NCBI RefSeq assembly: GCF_000002425.4
Contig: NC_037262.1
Coordinates: forward strand, 7,406,123-7,470,122
Direction of reading: 5' to 3'
DNA: 64,000 bases
Source: Physcomitrium patens
Lineage: Eukaryota; Streptophyta; Bryopsida; Funariales; Funariaceae
Part shown: in pieces, positions 45,577 through 60,061 of the stretch
Numbering within the stretch: the first letter of the stretch is position 1
Layout of the letters: each line of letters starts with the position of its first letter
Notes under the pieces: generated by a model
Database searches by the model: none
What the model saw: only the letters and a program-made list of their open reading frames with translations
What the model was told of the DNA's origin: nothing
Translations under genes and position numbers: made by a program

Positions 45577-48500
45577 CTATATAATTCTAAAACCTTGCTT
45601 GTAATATGGATTAGAATGATAAAGCTTTTATCAATCAATTTTCATATGGATTAAAAGACAATGTCACAAATTTATTTTTGAAGATATAAAGAGTATATTT
45701 ATTGAAGAAATTTATTACTCAAATTGATGTATGTAATAATTAATTCTTTAAAAGATGTTAAGAACAAAGATTTGGTTGAAGAATTACAAGTTAAGTTATA
45801 GTAATACCTTCAAAGTTTTTGGAAGTTTATTCATCTAAGCTACAACCCATGCAAATTGATACAATACATTTTAAACTTCTTAATTAGTAAGAAAAAATTC
45901 GTCATCATCAAGAAGGTTTATGTCTATATTATAAAAAATCCAATCACACTATTTAATATTATCTAAAGAAACAATGTAATCACAAAATAAAAAGCTTGAT
46001 TACCAAAAAGAATTATGTATCAAAAAACAAGTTTTTTAAGCTACAATAGAGACCACGTGGTTTGAATCTTGTGCAATACTTAATAAAGGACTTATTCTCT
46101 TTTCAAATCCTTCATCTTATTTCACAATAGAAGTTTGTTTAGGACCAAAAAATTGCAAAGTCTTAATCCTATTAGATTTAGGAGCCTCAGTCTATTCTAT
46201 GGATAAAGACTTTAATAAACAACAAGAAATATCTATAAATAAGAAATCCAAATTTATACATGTAGAAAGTATAGATAGTCATTTTTCATCTTCTAAAGAT
46301 ATTATCCATAAAATTATTCTTTTAGATATAGCAATTAATGATTATTATAGCTTAATAATATTTAATGTCATTAGATCTCTTTTTAATTAAGATACATTAA
46401 GATCATAATGGCTAAAATAGTATATTCCTCAAATATATGGAATTTCTCATCATCTTAATTTTTTCTATAGTTTAGCCAAAAATTTTACTAATCAAATAGA
46501 AATCCATAAATCCAATACATCCAAATCCTTATTGATAGATGGGAGAGTTTTTAAGCATGTTGCAAAAGAAGGATCAACTTTTATTATATATGCCACACTT
46601 ATTCTTGATAGAAAAAAGACTTCAAGTGATATTCTAAGCCAATATCAAGATTATCAAGACATATTTGAAAAAAAATGTAGATATTCTTCCAAAGCATTGT
46701 CCTTAGGATTATTCCATCAATCTTTAAAAAAGAGCTCAACCACTATTTGGACCAATCTATAATCTACTACAAAATGAGTAGGTTGCATTTAAGGAATATA
46801 TTGACTAAAATTTGGCTAGGAATTTCATATGTCATTTTAAATCTCTAATATGGATTTTTATTTTATTTGTGAAGCAAAAATATGGATCTCTATAGATGTG
46901 TATAGACTATCAAAGATTTAACAAGATCACCATTAAGAATAGATACACTTTATTTTTTATTTTAAGACTTTTTGATGAACTTAATTAAATAAAGATTTAT
47001 AGAAAAATAGATCTATAAAGAGTACACAACTTGGTACATATTACATAAGGAGATGAATGAAAAATTATATTTTAAACTAAGTATGGATATTTTGAATATA
47101 ATGTCATGCTGTTTGAATTTACAAATGAACCAATTGCTTTTCAACATCTAATGAATGATATCTTTTATGAATTTTTTTATTATTTTAATATTTTTTATTT
47201 AGACGACATCTTAATTTATTCTAAAATTATTAAAAAGCATGAATTTCATATTTGTTATGTACTACAAAAACTAAAAGATGCAAGATTATACACCAAAATA
47301 GAAAAGTGTGTATTTTACACTATTCAAGTTGATTTCTTAGGATATATTATTTTAAATGATGGCCTTATGATGGATCCTAAGAAGGTCCAAACTATCATAA
47401 AAATTAACTATTACTAGATCTTCATTGAAGAACTTTTCTTAAATTACAACTCTTTTTACATGCTAGACATGTTAAAACAAACTTAGGTGGAATAAAGAAA
47501 CTAAAGCATCTTTTGAAGCCTTAAAGATAATATTTATTTTTATACCAATCTTAACTTATATCAACTTTTTCAGGGCATTTTTATGAAAATAGATGCATTA
47601 AACTTTGCTATAGATGTTGTTTTGTTACAAATGGAAGAAAATGACAAGTTCAACTTGATAGCTTTTTATTTCAAAAAATATTTAGTAGCCAAGATTAAAT
47701 ATTAGATTAATAAAAAAGAACTTCTTATAATCAAGGATTTAATTTAAGAATGATGTTATTATCTAGAAAATACTTCTAGTCTAATCATTGTGTATATAGA
47801 TCACAAGAATCTCAAGTATTTCATATCGACATATATTTTAAATTATTATTAAGTCTGTTAAAACATATTTTTATTAAGATTTAGTTTTAAAATCATTTAT
47901 TGACCTAAAATATAATAAAATTTATTAGATGTCATTTTTAGATGTTTTTATTTTTTACCAAAAGAAGGAAATGCAACTTTTGATCAATAAAAAATAATTC
48001 TCTTAAATCCGGAGTATTTTCATCTTTAAACAATAAAATCAACATTGGTTGTTAATTCAAAATTTTTCAAGTAAGTTCAATCAAGTATGTCCTCTAATTC
48101 TCTACTTCATGATATTAAAAAAAAATCTTTTAAATTTCATAATACTTCTGAATTTAAGTTTAAAAATAATATACTTTGTTTTAAAAAAAATATATATTTG
48201 AGAAGCCAAAGTATAATTACGTATTTTTGAAGCTCGTTATAACTTTTTAGCTGTTTGATATTTTGGATACAAGAAGATTTTGGAATTAATATCTAAAGAT
48301 TTTTGATAGCTTCAAATATGGAAGGCAATCAAAGACTTTGTATAATCATGCGATATTTATTTAAGATCAAAAACTCCTTGTCATCAATCTTATGGACTTT
48401 TTGAGCCATTATCTATTCCAAAATAACCATAGTCTTTCATTTCTATAGATTTTATTATAGATCTTTTGGTCTCAAGTTTGTGTGATTTTATATTTATCAT

Positions 48501-49577
48501 AGTAGATTTTTTTACTAAGATAGTACATTTTATACTATATACAAAATCTATATTTAATAAAGTTTTTTCTTCACAATATCTATTGCTATTATGGATTATT
48601 CAATGATATTATATTCAATAAAAAGACTCAATTTTTATTAAGATTTTGAAAAATCCTTTTCAAGATTTTAAAAGTGGATATAAAAGTTGACTTTTCATCC
48701 TCAAATTGATGGAGTGTGTAAACCAAGTTTTGGAAAAATATTTAAGATATATTATCAACTATGAACAAGATGATCAAATAACTTTTTTATTATTAATAGA
48801 AATTACTTATAATAATATGATTTATTATTTTATACAAAAAATACCTTTTCTTATTAATTATGGTTATTATTCATAAATTTATGCTTTTAACTTTTTAAAA
48901 GTTGATAATCCTATGACAAAAGATTTAGCAATTTTTTATCTGAGTTCCATATAATAATAAAGACACAATGAAAAGAAGATCAAGAACAAAAAAAAAAAAA
49001 AAAAACCAATACAAATGTGTATTACAAGGAACAACCTCAATTCCATGTTGGTGATAAAGTATAGTTACTTTATTACAATATCAAGACTATCTATCCTTGT
49101 GATAAGTTGAATTTCTACAGGCTTAGACTATTTTATATTTGTAAACAAATCAATCTTCTTGCCTATCAATTATATCTATCAAGGTCTATTAAGATCCATC
49201 TTATATTCTATGTATTTTTTCTTGAGGTACATAAGACAATGAATATCTCAAGAAGAAGACAAATACTACTTCTTTCTATAGAAGTAGATAATAATCAAGA
49301 ATTTGAGGTAGAAGAAATCTTAGACCCTAGGCAACGCCAAAAAAAATTAAAATATCTTATTGATTGGCATAGATATGATACTAGTGAATACATATGGAAG
49401 TCAATAAAGAATCTTGCAAATATAGTAAAAAAGATTGAGACTTTTCATTGACAACATCTATCAAAATTAAGATAAAAAATAATAAATCTTTGCTTTAAAA
49501 GAAAAAAGATCTAGAAAAGATAATATTCTATCTTTTATTTGTATTTGTAGTTTCCGTGTATTTGTAGTACTAAAAAA
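45577..49577 (+). pseudogene. Element D gag-pol remnant
   Basis: Gag tail with A_AAA_AAC (46022-46028) and terminal TAG 46047; protease ILLDLGASVYSMDKDF; RT piece 47106-47417 with FYLDDILIYSK (YLDD intact) and QVDFLGYI; RNase H and integrase traces (DFIIDLLVSS near 48450); distal tail and chromodomain in one open piece 49107-49451 (FEVEEILDPRQRQ, LKYLIDWHRYD). An A17-A18 run at about 48990 interrupts the integrase tail. Not functional. Confidence 0.75.
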
Positions 49578-50000
49578 ATAGAAAATCAACAATCAATAAA
49601 TTCAACATAAAAGCTATCATTTGTTGACTAATTAAATGAGATATTACAATTGTCACAATCTTCAAGACAATGTAATCAAGATAAAGATCCTCAAAAATGA
49701 TGAATTCTTTCTTGAATAAATAGCAAGATATAACGTGTTTGATATCATGACTTTGGAAGAGACTTTCAATGTTTGGTGATTTTATTGGAGATAAGAATGA
49801 CTTTGGATGGTCATATAAATGTATTATTTAGAAAAAGCTATGAAGACCTGAATAATAATCAAATAATAAGATGATCTTTTTGCATTGAAATGAAACATTA
49901 TCAATAGCTAAAAGGACCTATCAACTACCTTCAAAAGAAACAAAGTTCAAAGTATGTAGCAAATATAATTTGTCACATCTTGAACTTCATTAATATATAA
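49578..50000 (+). pseudogene. Extra 3' ORF of element D
   Basis: Start codon decayed to ATA (49578), stop TAA at 49998-50000: 140 codons, the same length as in element A and with no indel. Internal stops abundant. Contains NNNQIIR and HYQ-x-LKGPINYL-like segments. Confidence 0.55.
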
Positions 50001-50041
50001 TCATTGCTCCTCATAGAACTCGCTCCTAGAAAAGAGAGTAA

Positions 50042-50426
50042 CATCACAAATATACATATTTATTCCATTAATTATATATATAATTAGGTAGAAGTAAATA
50101 AAAACAGAATAATAAGATTTTATCTTATTGAGAAACTTTATAGATATGGCTTTAATTTTATACATATTTGTAATTGATTGGTAGGTTAGAAATTTATCAA
50201 GAAATTAGCCATGTATTACATGTATTGATAGCTCATAGAGCAAGCTAACTATATGGTGCATATATAAAAAACTTATCTTACAAATTAAGATACATATCTT
50301 ACAAAGTCAACACGCATTAAAGATCCTATATAAAATTGTCACATAGCTCCTAATTAGATAGTATATATGGAGGTAAGAATGAAGCCCTCTTCACTCTTAT
50401 CAACACTTTTTTAGTCCTTAGTCTTG
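50042..50426 (+). repeat. Truncated LTR shared by elements D and F
   Basis: Aligns with the first 385 bp or so of the family 2 LTR, then passes directly into gag-leader sequence equivalent to about 39598. About 130 bp of LTR plus leader are missing, so it is a deletion across an LTR/internal border. Confidence 0.75.
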
Positions 50427-51577
50427 AACAAAAATCAAGCTCTTATTTTTAAAACAAAGATCACAATCAACCACCATATATACTGTTGAATTTCAAAGCC
50501 TTGCTTGTGATGTAGACTAGATTGATAAGGCTCTTATCAATCAATTTTAATATGGATCAAAGAATAATATAAAAGATTTGTTATTGATAATGCTAAATGT
50601 AGATTCGTTAAAATAATTTATTGCTTTAGCCATTATATGGAACAATTGATTATTTGAAAGGCATGAAGAATAAAGATTTGGCTAGAAAAGAACAAGTCAA
50701 GTAACGTTTCTAGCTCCTAAATTTTCAAAAACTAATTCATCAAGATCAAAACCAATACAAATTGATATAATACATTTTAAATCTTTTACAGTACAGAAAA
50801 AGATTTGAGATTATTAAAGAGATTTGAACTTATATTATGGAGAAGCTAAGCACATTATTCAAAATTATTCAAAGAAATAATTTAATCACAAAATAAAAAA
50901 TATGGTTTTCAAAAAAGAAAATGTATCAAAAAAACAAGTTTAATCAGCCACAATACAGATTGTGCAACTGGAATCATGTACAATACCTAGTAAAGGTTAT
51001 ATTTTTTCTTCAAATCCCTCACGTTTTTTTACAATAGATATATGTTTAAGACCTAAAAATCACAAATTCTTTGCATAATTAAATTTAAAACCCTTAGCCT
51101 ATTTTATAGACAAAGATTTTGTTAAAAAAAAAAAAAAAATATATATATCTTTAATCAAGAAAACTAAACTTATGCATGTAAAAGTCATAGATGGTCATTT
51201 TTTATCTTCTAGAAATGTTATTCATGAGATTGTTTCTTTAGATGTAGCAATTAAAGATCATAATAGCATAGTAATGTCTAATGACATAAGATCTTTTTTC
51301 AACTTGGTTATTTTATAATTATTGTGATTAAAAAAATACAATCATTTAATAGATTATAACTTTTATTTTATTTGTAGTTTAATCTAAAGTTTTTTTAGTT
51401 AAATAAAAATATATAAGTCTAATATATCCAAACTCTTATTGGTAGATGCAAAAACTTTCACACATACAATAAAAAAAATGATCATTTTTTGCAATATATA
51501 CCACCTTCATTTCTAATGGTAGAAAGATGTCAAGTGATATTTCTATCTAGTATCAAAATTTCTATGACGTTTTTGAA

Positions 51578-51619
<42 letters not shown>

Positions 51620-52391
51620 AATATTCTTTTTAATGTATCGACTCTATAATTGTTCAATTGATCTTTATAAAAGATCTCAATCACCATTTTTTCCAATCTA
51701 TAGCTTATTATAAAATGAGTTAATTATACTAAAAGAATACATTGACAAAAATTTGGCTAAAAACTTCATATGCCATTTAAAATCTCTAGAAAGAGCTCCT
51801 ATCTTATTTAAAAAGAAAAAATATGAATCTTTTTGGATATGCATGGACTATCAAGGACTTAATAATATCACCGTTAAAAATATGTATCTTCTACCTCTGA
51901 TTTTAAGACTTCTTAATAAATTCAATGAAATAAAGATCTATACAAAAATAGATCTATAAAGAGCATACAACCTGGTCTATATCAAAGAAAGAAATAAATG
52001 AAAGACTATTTTTTAAATTAAGAATGGACATTTCAAATATAATGTCATGCCTTTTGGACTCTCAAATGCACTAGCTATTTTTCAGCATCTTATAAATGAA
52101 TTTCTTGATAATTTTATTCTCTATTATTTTAACAACATTCTAATCTACTCTAAAAATATAAAAAAATATAAAATTTATGTTTCTGTGTGTAACAAGAACT
52201 TAAAGATACAAGATTATATGCTAAGATAGAAAAATGTATATTCTATATTATTCAATTTGACTTCCTAGGATACATCATATCTAACAAAGACCTAATGATG
52301 GATCCAAAGAAGATCTAAACTATCATAGATTTGAAGATTTTCATAATAGTAAGATATACGGGATACTTTTTGGAATTTATCAATTAATACT
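50427..52391 (+). pseudogene. Element F: family 2 gag-protease-RT fragment
   Basis: Gag, zinc-knuckle and protease traces, then RT: open piece 51753-51959 (MDYQGLNNITVKN, IYTKIDL) and MPFGLSNALAIFQHL at 52047; YLDD decayed. AT-repeat expansion at about 51578-51616 and A-run at 51128. Ends in FLEFIN at 52391, where element G is inserted. About 35 bp more (CATCAAAGATGTCTTTCAAG) follows at 60607. Confidence 0.75.
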
Positions 52392-52936
52392 TATCTTGAA
52401 TATACACATGTAAACCAATAATTACCTATATGATTAGATAAAAGTAAATAAAAATAAATTAATTTCATAATATCTTCTATAAAAGCTTTTTAGAAGCTTT
52501 ATAGATATTTCTTTGATTTTATAGGTGTCATTAATTGATTTTTTAGGTTAATAATGTAGTCAACAAGTTGATCATGTGCCACACATGTTTTAGCTTGAAG
52601 AACAAGCTACTTATGTGGCCTATATATAGAAAACTTGTCTTGTAAGCTAAGGCATGTGTCTTGCAAAGTCAACACATATTAGAGATTCTATAGAACATTG
52701 CCATATAGCTCTTAGTTAGATAGTATATATAGATGCAAGAGTGAAGCCCTCTTCACTCTTATTAACTCTTTTTTGCTTTTAATCTAGATTTATGAGCCTT
52801 TAATTTCTTTGTCTTTTAGCAATAGCAATTCCAGTTTCTTTTTAATATACAAACTACTTTATTATTATTTTGTCACTTTTCTTTTGACACAAATTTTCTA
52901 AGTTTATGCATCTTCTTTTAATTCATGTCCTTGATA
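52392..52936 (+). repeat. Element G 5' LTR
   Basis: TATCTTGAATATAC...GTCCTTGATA, aligned with the element A LTR; palindrome array partly decayed. TATA box TATATATA at about 52723. Confidence 0.85.
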
Positions 52937-53146
52937 CATTGAAAAGAGTATACTTACAATATTAGACCTTTGTTTTTTCTTGATTAAGAAAGGATTACGC
53001 ATTTCTCTCGATAAAACATAAATATATTAGAAGTTACAGATTATCTTCTTCTAAATTAATTATTGTTTTTAGTATCTTCATTGTTCTTAAGTCCTCTCTT
53101 GTACTTGTCTTGAGCAATATTAGATATTTATTTTTTAATTATTATC

Positions 53147-54153
53147 ATGGCAGAGCTTATTAAAATGAAGAGTACAATAGCTCAAATGCAAGAGCAATTG
53201 AAAGAGTTAATGCTTGGGATGTATCAACTCAGTTTACCACGAAAAAGAGCAACAAGAATGGTAGGAAGTGAAGATATAGATATGATTGGAGTTGCTTCAA
53301 CATTTGCATCCAATCATGTCTCTTCTCCTATGGTAGAACATCTTTCAGGTACTAGAGAACGAAGAATTACCCTACTTGAGAAGTTTGATGGCACAAGATC
53401 TAAGTTTTGAGGATTTATTAATCAAATATAAGTTGTGATTGAACTTCAATCCTAAATCTATCCAACTCCAGGATCACAAGTTAGATTCATCAGTACACTT
53501 CTTTCAGATTCAACATTATTATGGTTTTCATCTTTTCTTGAATGATGAGATTCAATACTAGATAATTTGGAGGCTTTTTTAGCAGAGTTTTGTTCCAATG
53601 ATGGAAAACATGATGCAACTTGTATTGCAATCAATAAGTTCCATATTTTGCAATAAGATAACTAATCTGTAACATTACATGTTTCACAATTTTGACAACT
53701 TACAACTAATATCAAGTGAAATGATGCTACACTTATTAGGTGATTTTTCTATAGATTACAATATAAGGTAAAGAAATTGATGCTCAACTTACCTAATCCT
53801 CAAACACTGAATCAAATAATTGACTTTATTATAAAGTGTGACAATTAATTTTTTGAATTTTAATGTGAGAGTCAAACAAGTAGACCTCAATGTTACTATA
53901 ATTCAATGGAAATACCAACATCTCTTCAATACATACATTTAGAAGTAGAAGATATGAAAATTCATGTGATATGTTTTAAATTTCTTACTAAACAAGAAAA
54001 GACTTGTCGCCATCAGGAAAGATTGTGCTTATATTATAGAAAACCTAAGAATATTACTCAATATTGTTCAAAAAAGTAATACAATTATAAAATGAGAAGT
54101 ACAAATATCAAAGAAGATAATATATTAGAAAATGAGTTATTCCAACTACAATA
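53147..54153 (+). pseudogene. gag: Element G gag
   Basis: Best preserved family 2 gag start: ATG 53147, MAELIKMKSTIAQMQEQ (coiled-coil-like), GSEDIDMIGVAST, LLEKFDGTRSKF then TGA at 53408. Capsid and knuckle traces follow with stops. The slippery site is decayed (AGAAAAT at about 54127), but the terminal TAG after CTACAA is kept. Confidence 0.75.
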
Positions 54154-55410
54154 GTACCTATGTAGCTGGAACCTTGTACAATACCTAATAAAGATCTTAT
54201 TCTCTCCTCAGAACCCTCTCCTTATTTTATATTAATTATTATTTTAGGACCTAAACATTACAAAGCCTCTTCCTTATTAGATTCAAGAGCCTCAACATGT
54301 TTCTTAGATGAAAATTTTCTTAAAAGACTTAGCATGTTTTTAATAAGAAAAACTAAACATGTTCATGTAGAAGTCATAGATGGTCATCTACTATCTTTTA
54401 GAGATGTTACTCACAAAATACTTCCTATAGAAGTAATAATCAATGGTCATAATAGCTTTGTGGTATTTAATATCATTAGATCTCTTTCTAATCTAATCAT
54501 TTTAGGTTTATTGTAGTTGGAAAAATACAACCCTTGAGTAGATTAGATTTTCTATACTTTCAACTTTTCTAAAAGTATAACTAAAAGTATATTTAATCAA
54601 GTAGAAAATTACAAGTCTAATATAATTAAATTTGTATTTGTAGGTACAAGAGCATTCTTGTATGCTACAAAAAAAGGATCACCTTGTGTCATTTATGCCA
54701 CACTTATTTCTAATAATAGAAAGACTTCAAGTATCATTTCAAGCCAATATCAAGAATTTCAAGATATATTTGAAAAAAAGAATACACGTACTCTTCCTTA
54801 ACATCATCTCTATGACTATTCAGATGACCTTCAAGAAAGAACACAATGGCCATTTAGACCAATTTACAATTTATCACAAAATGAGTTAGCTAAACTCAAG
54901 GAGTATATTAAAAAAAATCTAACTAAGAACTTCATACACCATTCCAAATCTCTAATAAGAGCACCAATTTTATTTGTAAAGAAAAAAGATAAATCATTGC
55001 AGATGTATATTAATTATTAAAGAATCAAAAAAATTATCATCAAAAATAGATATCCACTACCTTTAATATTTAAACTTCTTGATCAGTTCAAAGAAGCTAA
55101 GTTCTATACAAAAATAGATCTATGAGGAGCATACAATTTGGTATGCATCAAAAAAAGGAGATGAATAGAAGACTGCATTTTGAACTAAGTACGGATATTT
55201 TGAATATAGTATCATACCTTTTGAAGTTAAAAATATATTAGTAACTTTTCAACATCTTATAAATGATATTTTTTAAGTATTTTTGGATGATTTTGTTATT
55301 TATTATCTAGATGACATCTTGATCTATTTTAAGAATATTGAACAACATGAACTTTATATTCATTAAGTGTCATAAAAATTAAAAGATGGCAGATTCTATG
55401 CTAAGATAAA

Positions 55411-55450
<40 letters not shown>

Positions 55451-57660
55451 TATTCCACACTATTCAAGTTGACTTCTTAACTTACATCATTTTAAATGAT
55501 GGATTTATAATGGATCCTAAGAAAGTTCAAAATATTATAAATTCAAAGATTCTAAAAATAATATGAGATATCCAATATTTTTTGGGATTTATCAACTACT
55601 ATTAAATCTTTATTAAAGAATTTTCTTGAATTATAACTCTATTTATACATTTGACTTATAAAGAAAATCTTCAATGGAATCAAGAAGTGGAAGCAACATT
55701 TGAAGCTTTAAAGACAAGCTTTGTTTTTGCACCAATCTTGTATTGTATTGACTTCTCTAAGGCATTCTTTATAAAAACAGATGCATTGGAATTTGCTTTA
55801 GGTGCCATATTATTACAAATGGAAATAGATGATAAACTTCACCTAGTAGCTTTTCATTCTAAGAAATTTTTAGTAGCCGAGATTAATTATGAGATCTACA
55901 ATAAAAAATTTCTTATAATTATAAATTCTTTTCAAGAATGGCATCATTGCCTAGAAGGCGCTTTCAGTTCAATCATTGTGTATACGGATCATAAGGACTT
56001 CAAGTATTTTATGTTAGTTTATATTTTGAATCATTGTTAAGCTTATTGAAGTATGTCTTTATCAAGATTTGAGTTTAATATCACTTATTAGTCAGAAAAA
56101 TAATAAGGTTTGTTTGATGTTCCTTCTAAACATTCTTATCTTGCATCAAAAGAAGGAGATGAAGCTTTTGATTAACAAAAGATAATTTTATTGAAGTCAA
56201 AATAATTTTATCTTTGAGTAATGAAATCAACATTGATTGTTGATTCAACTTTTTTCAAACAAATTCAATCAAGTATGTCCTCTAATATTTTTGTTTATGA
56301 TATCAAAAATACTTCTTCTAAAATCTTGTAATATTTCTAAGTATGAATTCAAGAACAACCTACTTTATTTCAAAAGATGCCTATATGTGCGAAAAGGAGA
56401 AGTTCATTTATATGTTCTTCAAGTATGTCACGGCTTTTAAGAAGTAGGACATTTTGGATACAAGAAGACTTTGGAACTAATATCTAGAGATTTTTGGTAG
56501 CTAATAATGTAAAAAGATGTAAAAGACTTTGTTCAATCATGTGATATTTATTCAAGCTCAAAAACTCCTTGTCATTAACTTTATCGACTTCTTCAGCCAT
56601 TACTTATTCTAAAACAACTATAATCTTCTATTTCTATTGATTTTATTATGGATCTTCCATTCTCAAGTTTGTGTGATTCTATATTTGTGATAGTAGATTG
56701 TTTTACCAAAATGGCACATTTTGTACCATACACAAAATCTATCACAAGTGAAGAAACTGCCAAGCTTTTTCTTAATAATATCTATTGATATCATAGATTA
56801 TTGAAAGATATTATATTAGATAGGAGAACTCAATTTGTACCAAGATTTTAAAAAAATATTTTTAAAATTCTAAAGGTAGACATAAAGTTTTTTTTGGCCT
56901 TTCATTGTCAAATTGATAGATAAACAAAGCATGTAAACCAAGTTTTGGAGTAATACTTAAGGTATACCATCAATTATCAATAAAACAGTTGGAGAACCTT
57001 CTTGCCATTGGCAGAGTTTATTTATAATAATATAATGTATTTTTCTATGCAATAAACACCTTTCTTTGTCAATTATGGTTACCATCCATGACTTGATACT
57101 TTTGACTTTTCAAAAGTTGTTAATCCTTATGCAAAAGGTTTGGAAATTTTTTTGTGTAAGCTACATGTAACAATAAAGGTGTAATTAAAGGAAGCTCAAG
57201 AATGACAAATAATCAACTGGGATGCCTACTGAAAGGAACAACTATAATTTAATATAGGTGATAAGGTATGATTACTTTATTGTAATATCAAGACTACTCA
57301 TCCTTATAATAAGTTGGACTATCAAAAGCTTGGACCTTTTCCTATTTGTTGACAAATCAATTCAGTTGCTTATCAATTACATCTACTAGAATCAATGAAG
57401 ATCCATCTTATCTTCTATGTGTCTCTTATTGAATCATATAAGATTGTGAATATACCAAAAAAAAGACAAGCCACACTTCTTCTTATAGAAGTGAACAATA
57501 ATGAAGAGTTTGAAATAAAAGAAGTTCTAGACTCAAGGCAGCGTCAAAATAAATTTGAATATCTTATCTATTGGCATAGATATGATATTAATGAATGCAC
57601 ATAAGAGCAAGTAAAGAAACTTATAAATAAAACAAAGGCATTGGAGGCTTTTTATCGACA
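54154..57660 (+). pseudogene. pol: Element G pol and chromodomain
   Basis: Protease LLDSRASTCFLDE (Gly lost), VVFNIIRSLSNLIILG; RT traces with YLDD near 55300; RNase H open piece 55651-56040 (KTDALEFALGAILLQME...DHKDFKYF); integrase near 56440-57090 (DFIMDLPFSS, IILDRRTQF); chromodomain 57470-57660 (FEIKEVLDSRQRQNK, FEYLIYWHRYDINECT). An A33 run at 55416-55448 sits inside the RT. Confidence 0.75.
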
Positions 57661-57784
57661 ACATCCATCAAATCTAAGATGAAGAATATTAAGTCTTTAT
57701 TATAAAAGAAATAAGATCTAAGAAAGATTGTATTCTATCTTTTATCCTTGTTTATGGTTTTTGTATATTTGTAATACTGAAAAA

Positions 57785-58202
57785 ATAGAAAATCAACAAT
57801 TAATGGATTTGATTCAAAAATCTTTATTTGCTAACTTATCAGATCAGACATTGTGATTGTCACAACCTTCAAGATGATACAATTGTAATGAAGTTCTTCA
57901 AAAATGTTCTTCCTTGAATAGATAGCAAGATACAATGTATTTGGTATCACAACCTTGGAAGAGACTTCCAATGTTTGGTGATTTTACTAGAAGTAGAAAC
58001 AACTCTTCATGGAATTTAAAATGTTTTATTTGAAGGAAGTTATGAAGGCCTCAACAATGATCAAATAACTAGGTGATCTTTCCGCCCTGATATGGGACAC
58101 TATTGATGGTTGAGAGGCCCTATCAACCATCTTTGAAGAGATCAAAGATCATAGTATGTAACAAATATAATTTATTGCATGTTGGATTTTTTCAACATAT
58201 AA
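57785..58202 (+). pseudogene. Extra 3' ORF of element G
   Basis: ATA for ATG at 57785, then the element A-type ORF with one indel and several stops: NNDQIT, HY-x-x-LRGPINHL. Lies between the chromodomain and the LTR start at 58244. Confidence 0.55.
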
Positions 58203-58260
58203 TGACCACTCCTCATGAAACTTGTCTCTAGAAAGAAAAGTAATGTCACAGATATACATA

Positions 58261-60061
58261 TAGAAAGCTTTTTATTCTAAAAAAAGCTTTTGTAGTAAAA
58301 ATCAACTATGAAATCCATGATGAAGAACTTCTTGAAATTATGGATTCTTTTTAAAAATGGCATTGCTATTTAGATGGCACTTCTAATCCAATCATTGTGT
58401 ATATGGATTACAAGAATTTTAAATATTTTATGTCAACATGTATATTGAATCATCTCTAGACTTATTGAAGCATGTCATTATTAAGATTTTATTTTAAGAT
58501 AACATATCAATTTAAAAAAACAATAAGATTTGTTAGATGTACTTTTTAGACGTTCTTATCTTATACCAAAAAAAGAAGATGTAGCTTTTAATCAACAAAG
58601 AATGGTTGTCTTGAAGTTTGAGCAATTTTGTCTTCAAGTAATAAAATCAACATTAACTATTGATTCAATATTTATCAAGCAAGTTTAATAAAATATATCT
58701 TCTAATTTTTTATTTATAATATCAAAAATACTTCATTTAAGTCTCATGATACTTCCAAGTTTTAGTTCAAGAACAACCTATTCTATTTTGAAAGTTGTCA
58801 ATATATTCCAAAAGAAGAAATTTATTTAGATATTCATCAAATGCATTATGACTTTCCAATGGTAGGATATTTTTGATACAACAAGACTTTGGAGCTTATA
58901 TCCAAATATTTCTAGTGGCTGCAAATGTGAAAGGTTGTGAAAGATTTTATACAATCATGTGGTATTTCTTTAAGATCAAAAACTCTTTGTTATCAATCCT
59001 ATGAACTTCTCCAATTAAAATAACTATGGTTTTTTATTTCTATAGATTTTATTACAAATCTTTCAAGTTCAAATTCATGTGACTTTATATTCATAATTAT
59101 AGATTACTTGATCAAAATAGAATAATTTGTACTATATGTAAAATTTATTTCAAATGAAGAAATAGTTAAGGTTTTTTTTGACAACATCTATTGTTATTAT
59201 GAATTGTCAAAGGATATTAGATTAGTTAGAGAGATCTAATTTGAATGAAATTTTTTGAAAATATTTTTTAAGATATTGAAGATGGATATAAAACTATTTT
59301 TGGCATTTCATCCTCAAATTAATAGAAAAATGGAATAGGTGAATCAAGCTCTAAAATAATATTTGAGGTGTATCATCAACTATCATTAAGATGATTGGAT
59401 AATTCTTATACTATTGATAGAGTTTACATACAATAATTTGATATAATCTTCTATTTAACAAACTCTTTTCTTTATCAATTATGGTTATCATCCACAACTT
59501 GATATTTTTGACTATTCAAAAATTGAAAATTTTGCAGCAAAAGATTTGGAAAATCATTTATCAAAATATATGATAAAGTATGATTACTTTATTGCAATAT
59601 CAACACTACTTGTTATTATGACAAGTTAGACTATTGTAGGCTTGGATCTTTTCTTATTTGTAAATAAATCAATTGAGTTGCTTATCAATTATACTTATTG
59701 AAGTTGATGAAGATCCATTCTATATTTTGAATGTCTCTTTTTGAATCATATAAGATAGTGAACATACCAAAAAGAATACAAGTACCACTTCTTCTTATAG
59801 AAGTGGACAACAATAAAGAATTTAAAGTGGAAGAAGTTTTAAACTCAAGACAATACCAAAATAAATTAGAATATCTTATTTGTTAGCACAAATATGATAT
59901 TAGTGAATGTACATAGGAGCTAGCAAAGAATCTTGTAAATGTAATAAAGATAATGGAGGCTTTTCATTGATAACATCCATAAAAATCAATATAAAGTATA
60001 GCAAAATCTATGAAAGATGATGATAGATCCTTATGGAACTTATTTCTAAAAATAGAAATAA
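58261..60061 (+). pseudogene. Second 3' half inside element G: RNase H, integrase, chromodomain
   Basis: Begins in RNase H (KINYEIHDEELLEIMDSF), passes through integrase (FITNLSSSNS, QTLFFINYGYH) and chromodomain (FKVEEVLNSRQYQNKLEYLI, to about 59970). The extra 3' ORF is deleted here: chromodomain is followed within about 90 bp by the LTR. Confidence 0.75.

Larger units (their letters stand above)
38297..50426 (+). mobile_element. Element D: family 2 chromovirus, strongly decayed, interrupted by element E
   Basis: 5' LTR 38297-38820; internal start and gag 38821-39653; element E inserted; internal continues 45577-50041; truncated 3' LTR 50042 to about 50426. Gag, protease, RT, RNase H, integrase, chromodomain and 3' ORF can be traced in order, each with many stops. 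The C-to-T and G-to-A load is heavier than in element A. Confidence 0.85.
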
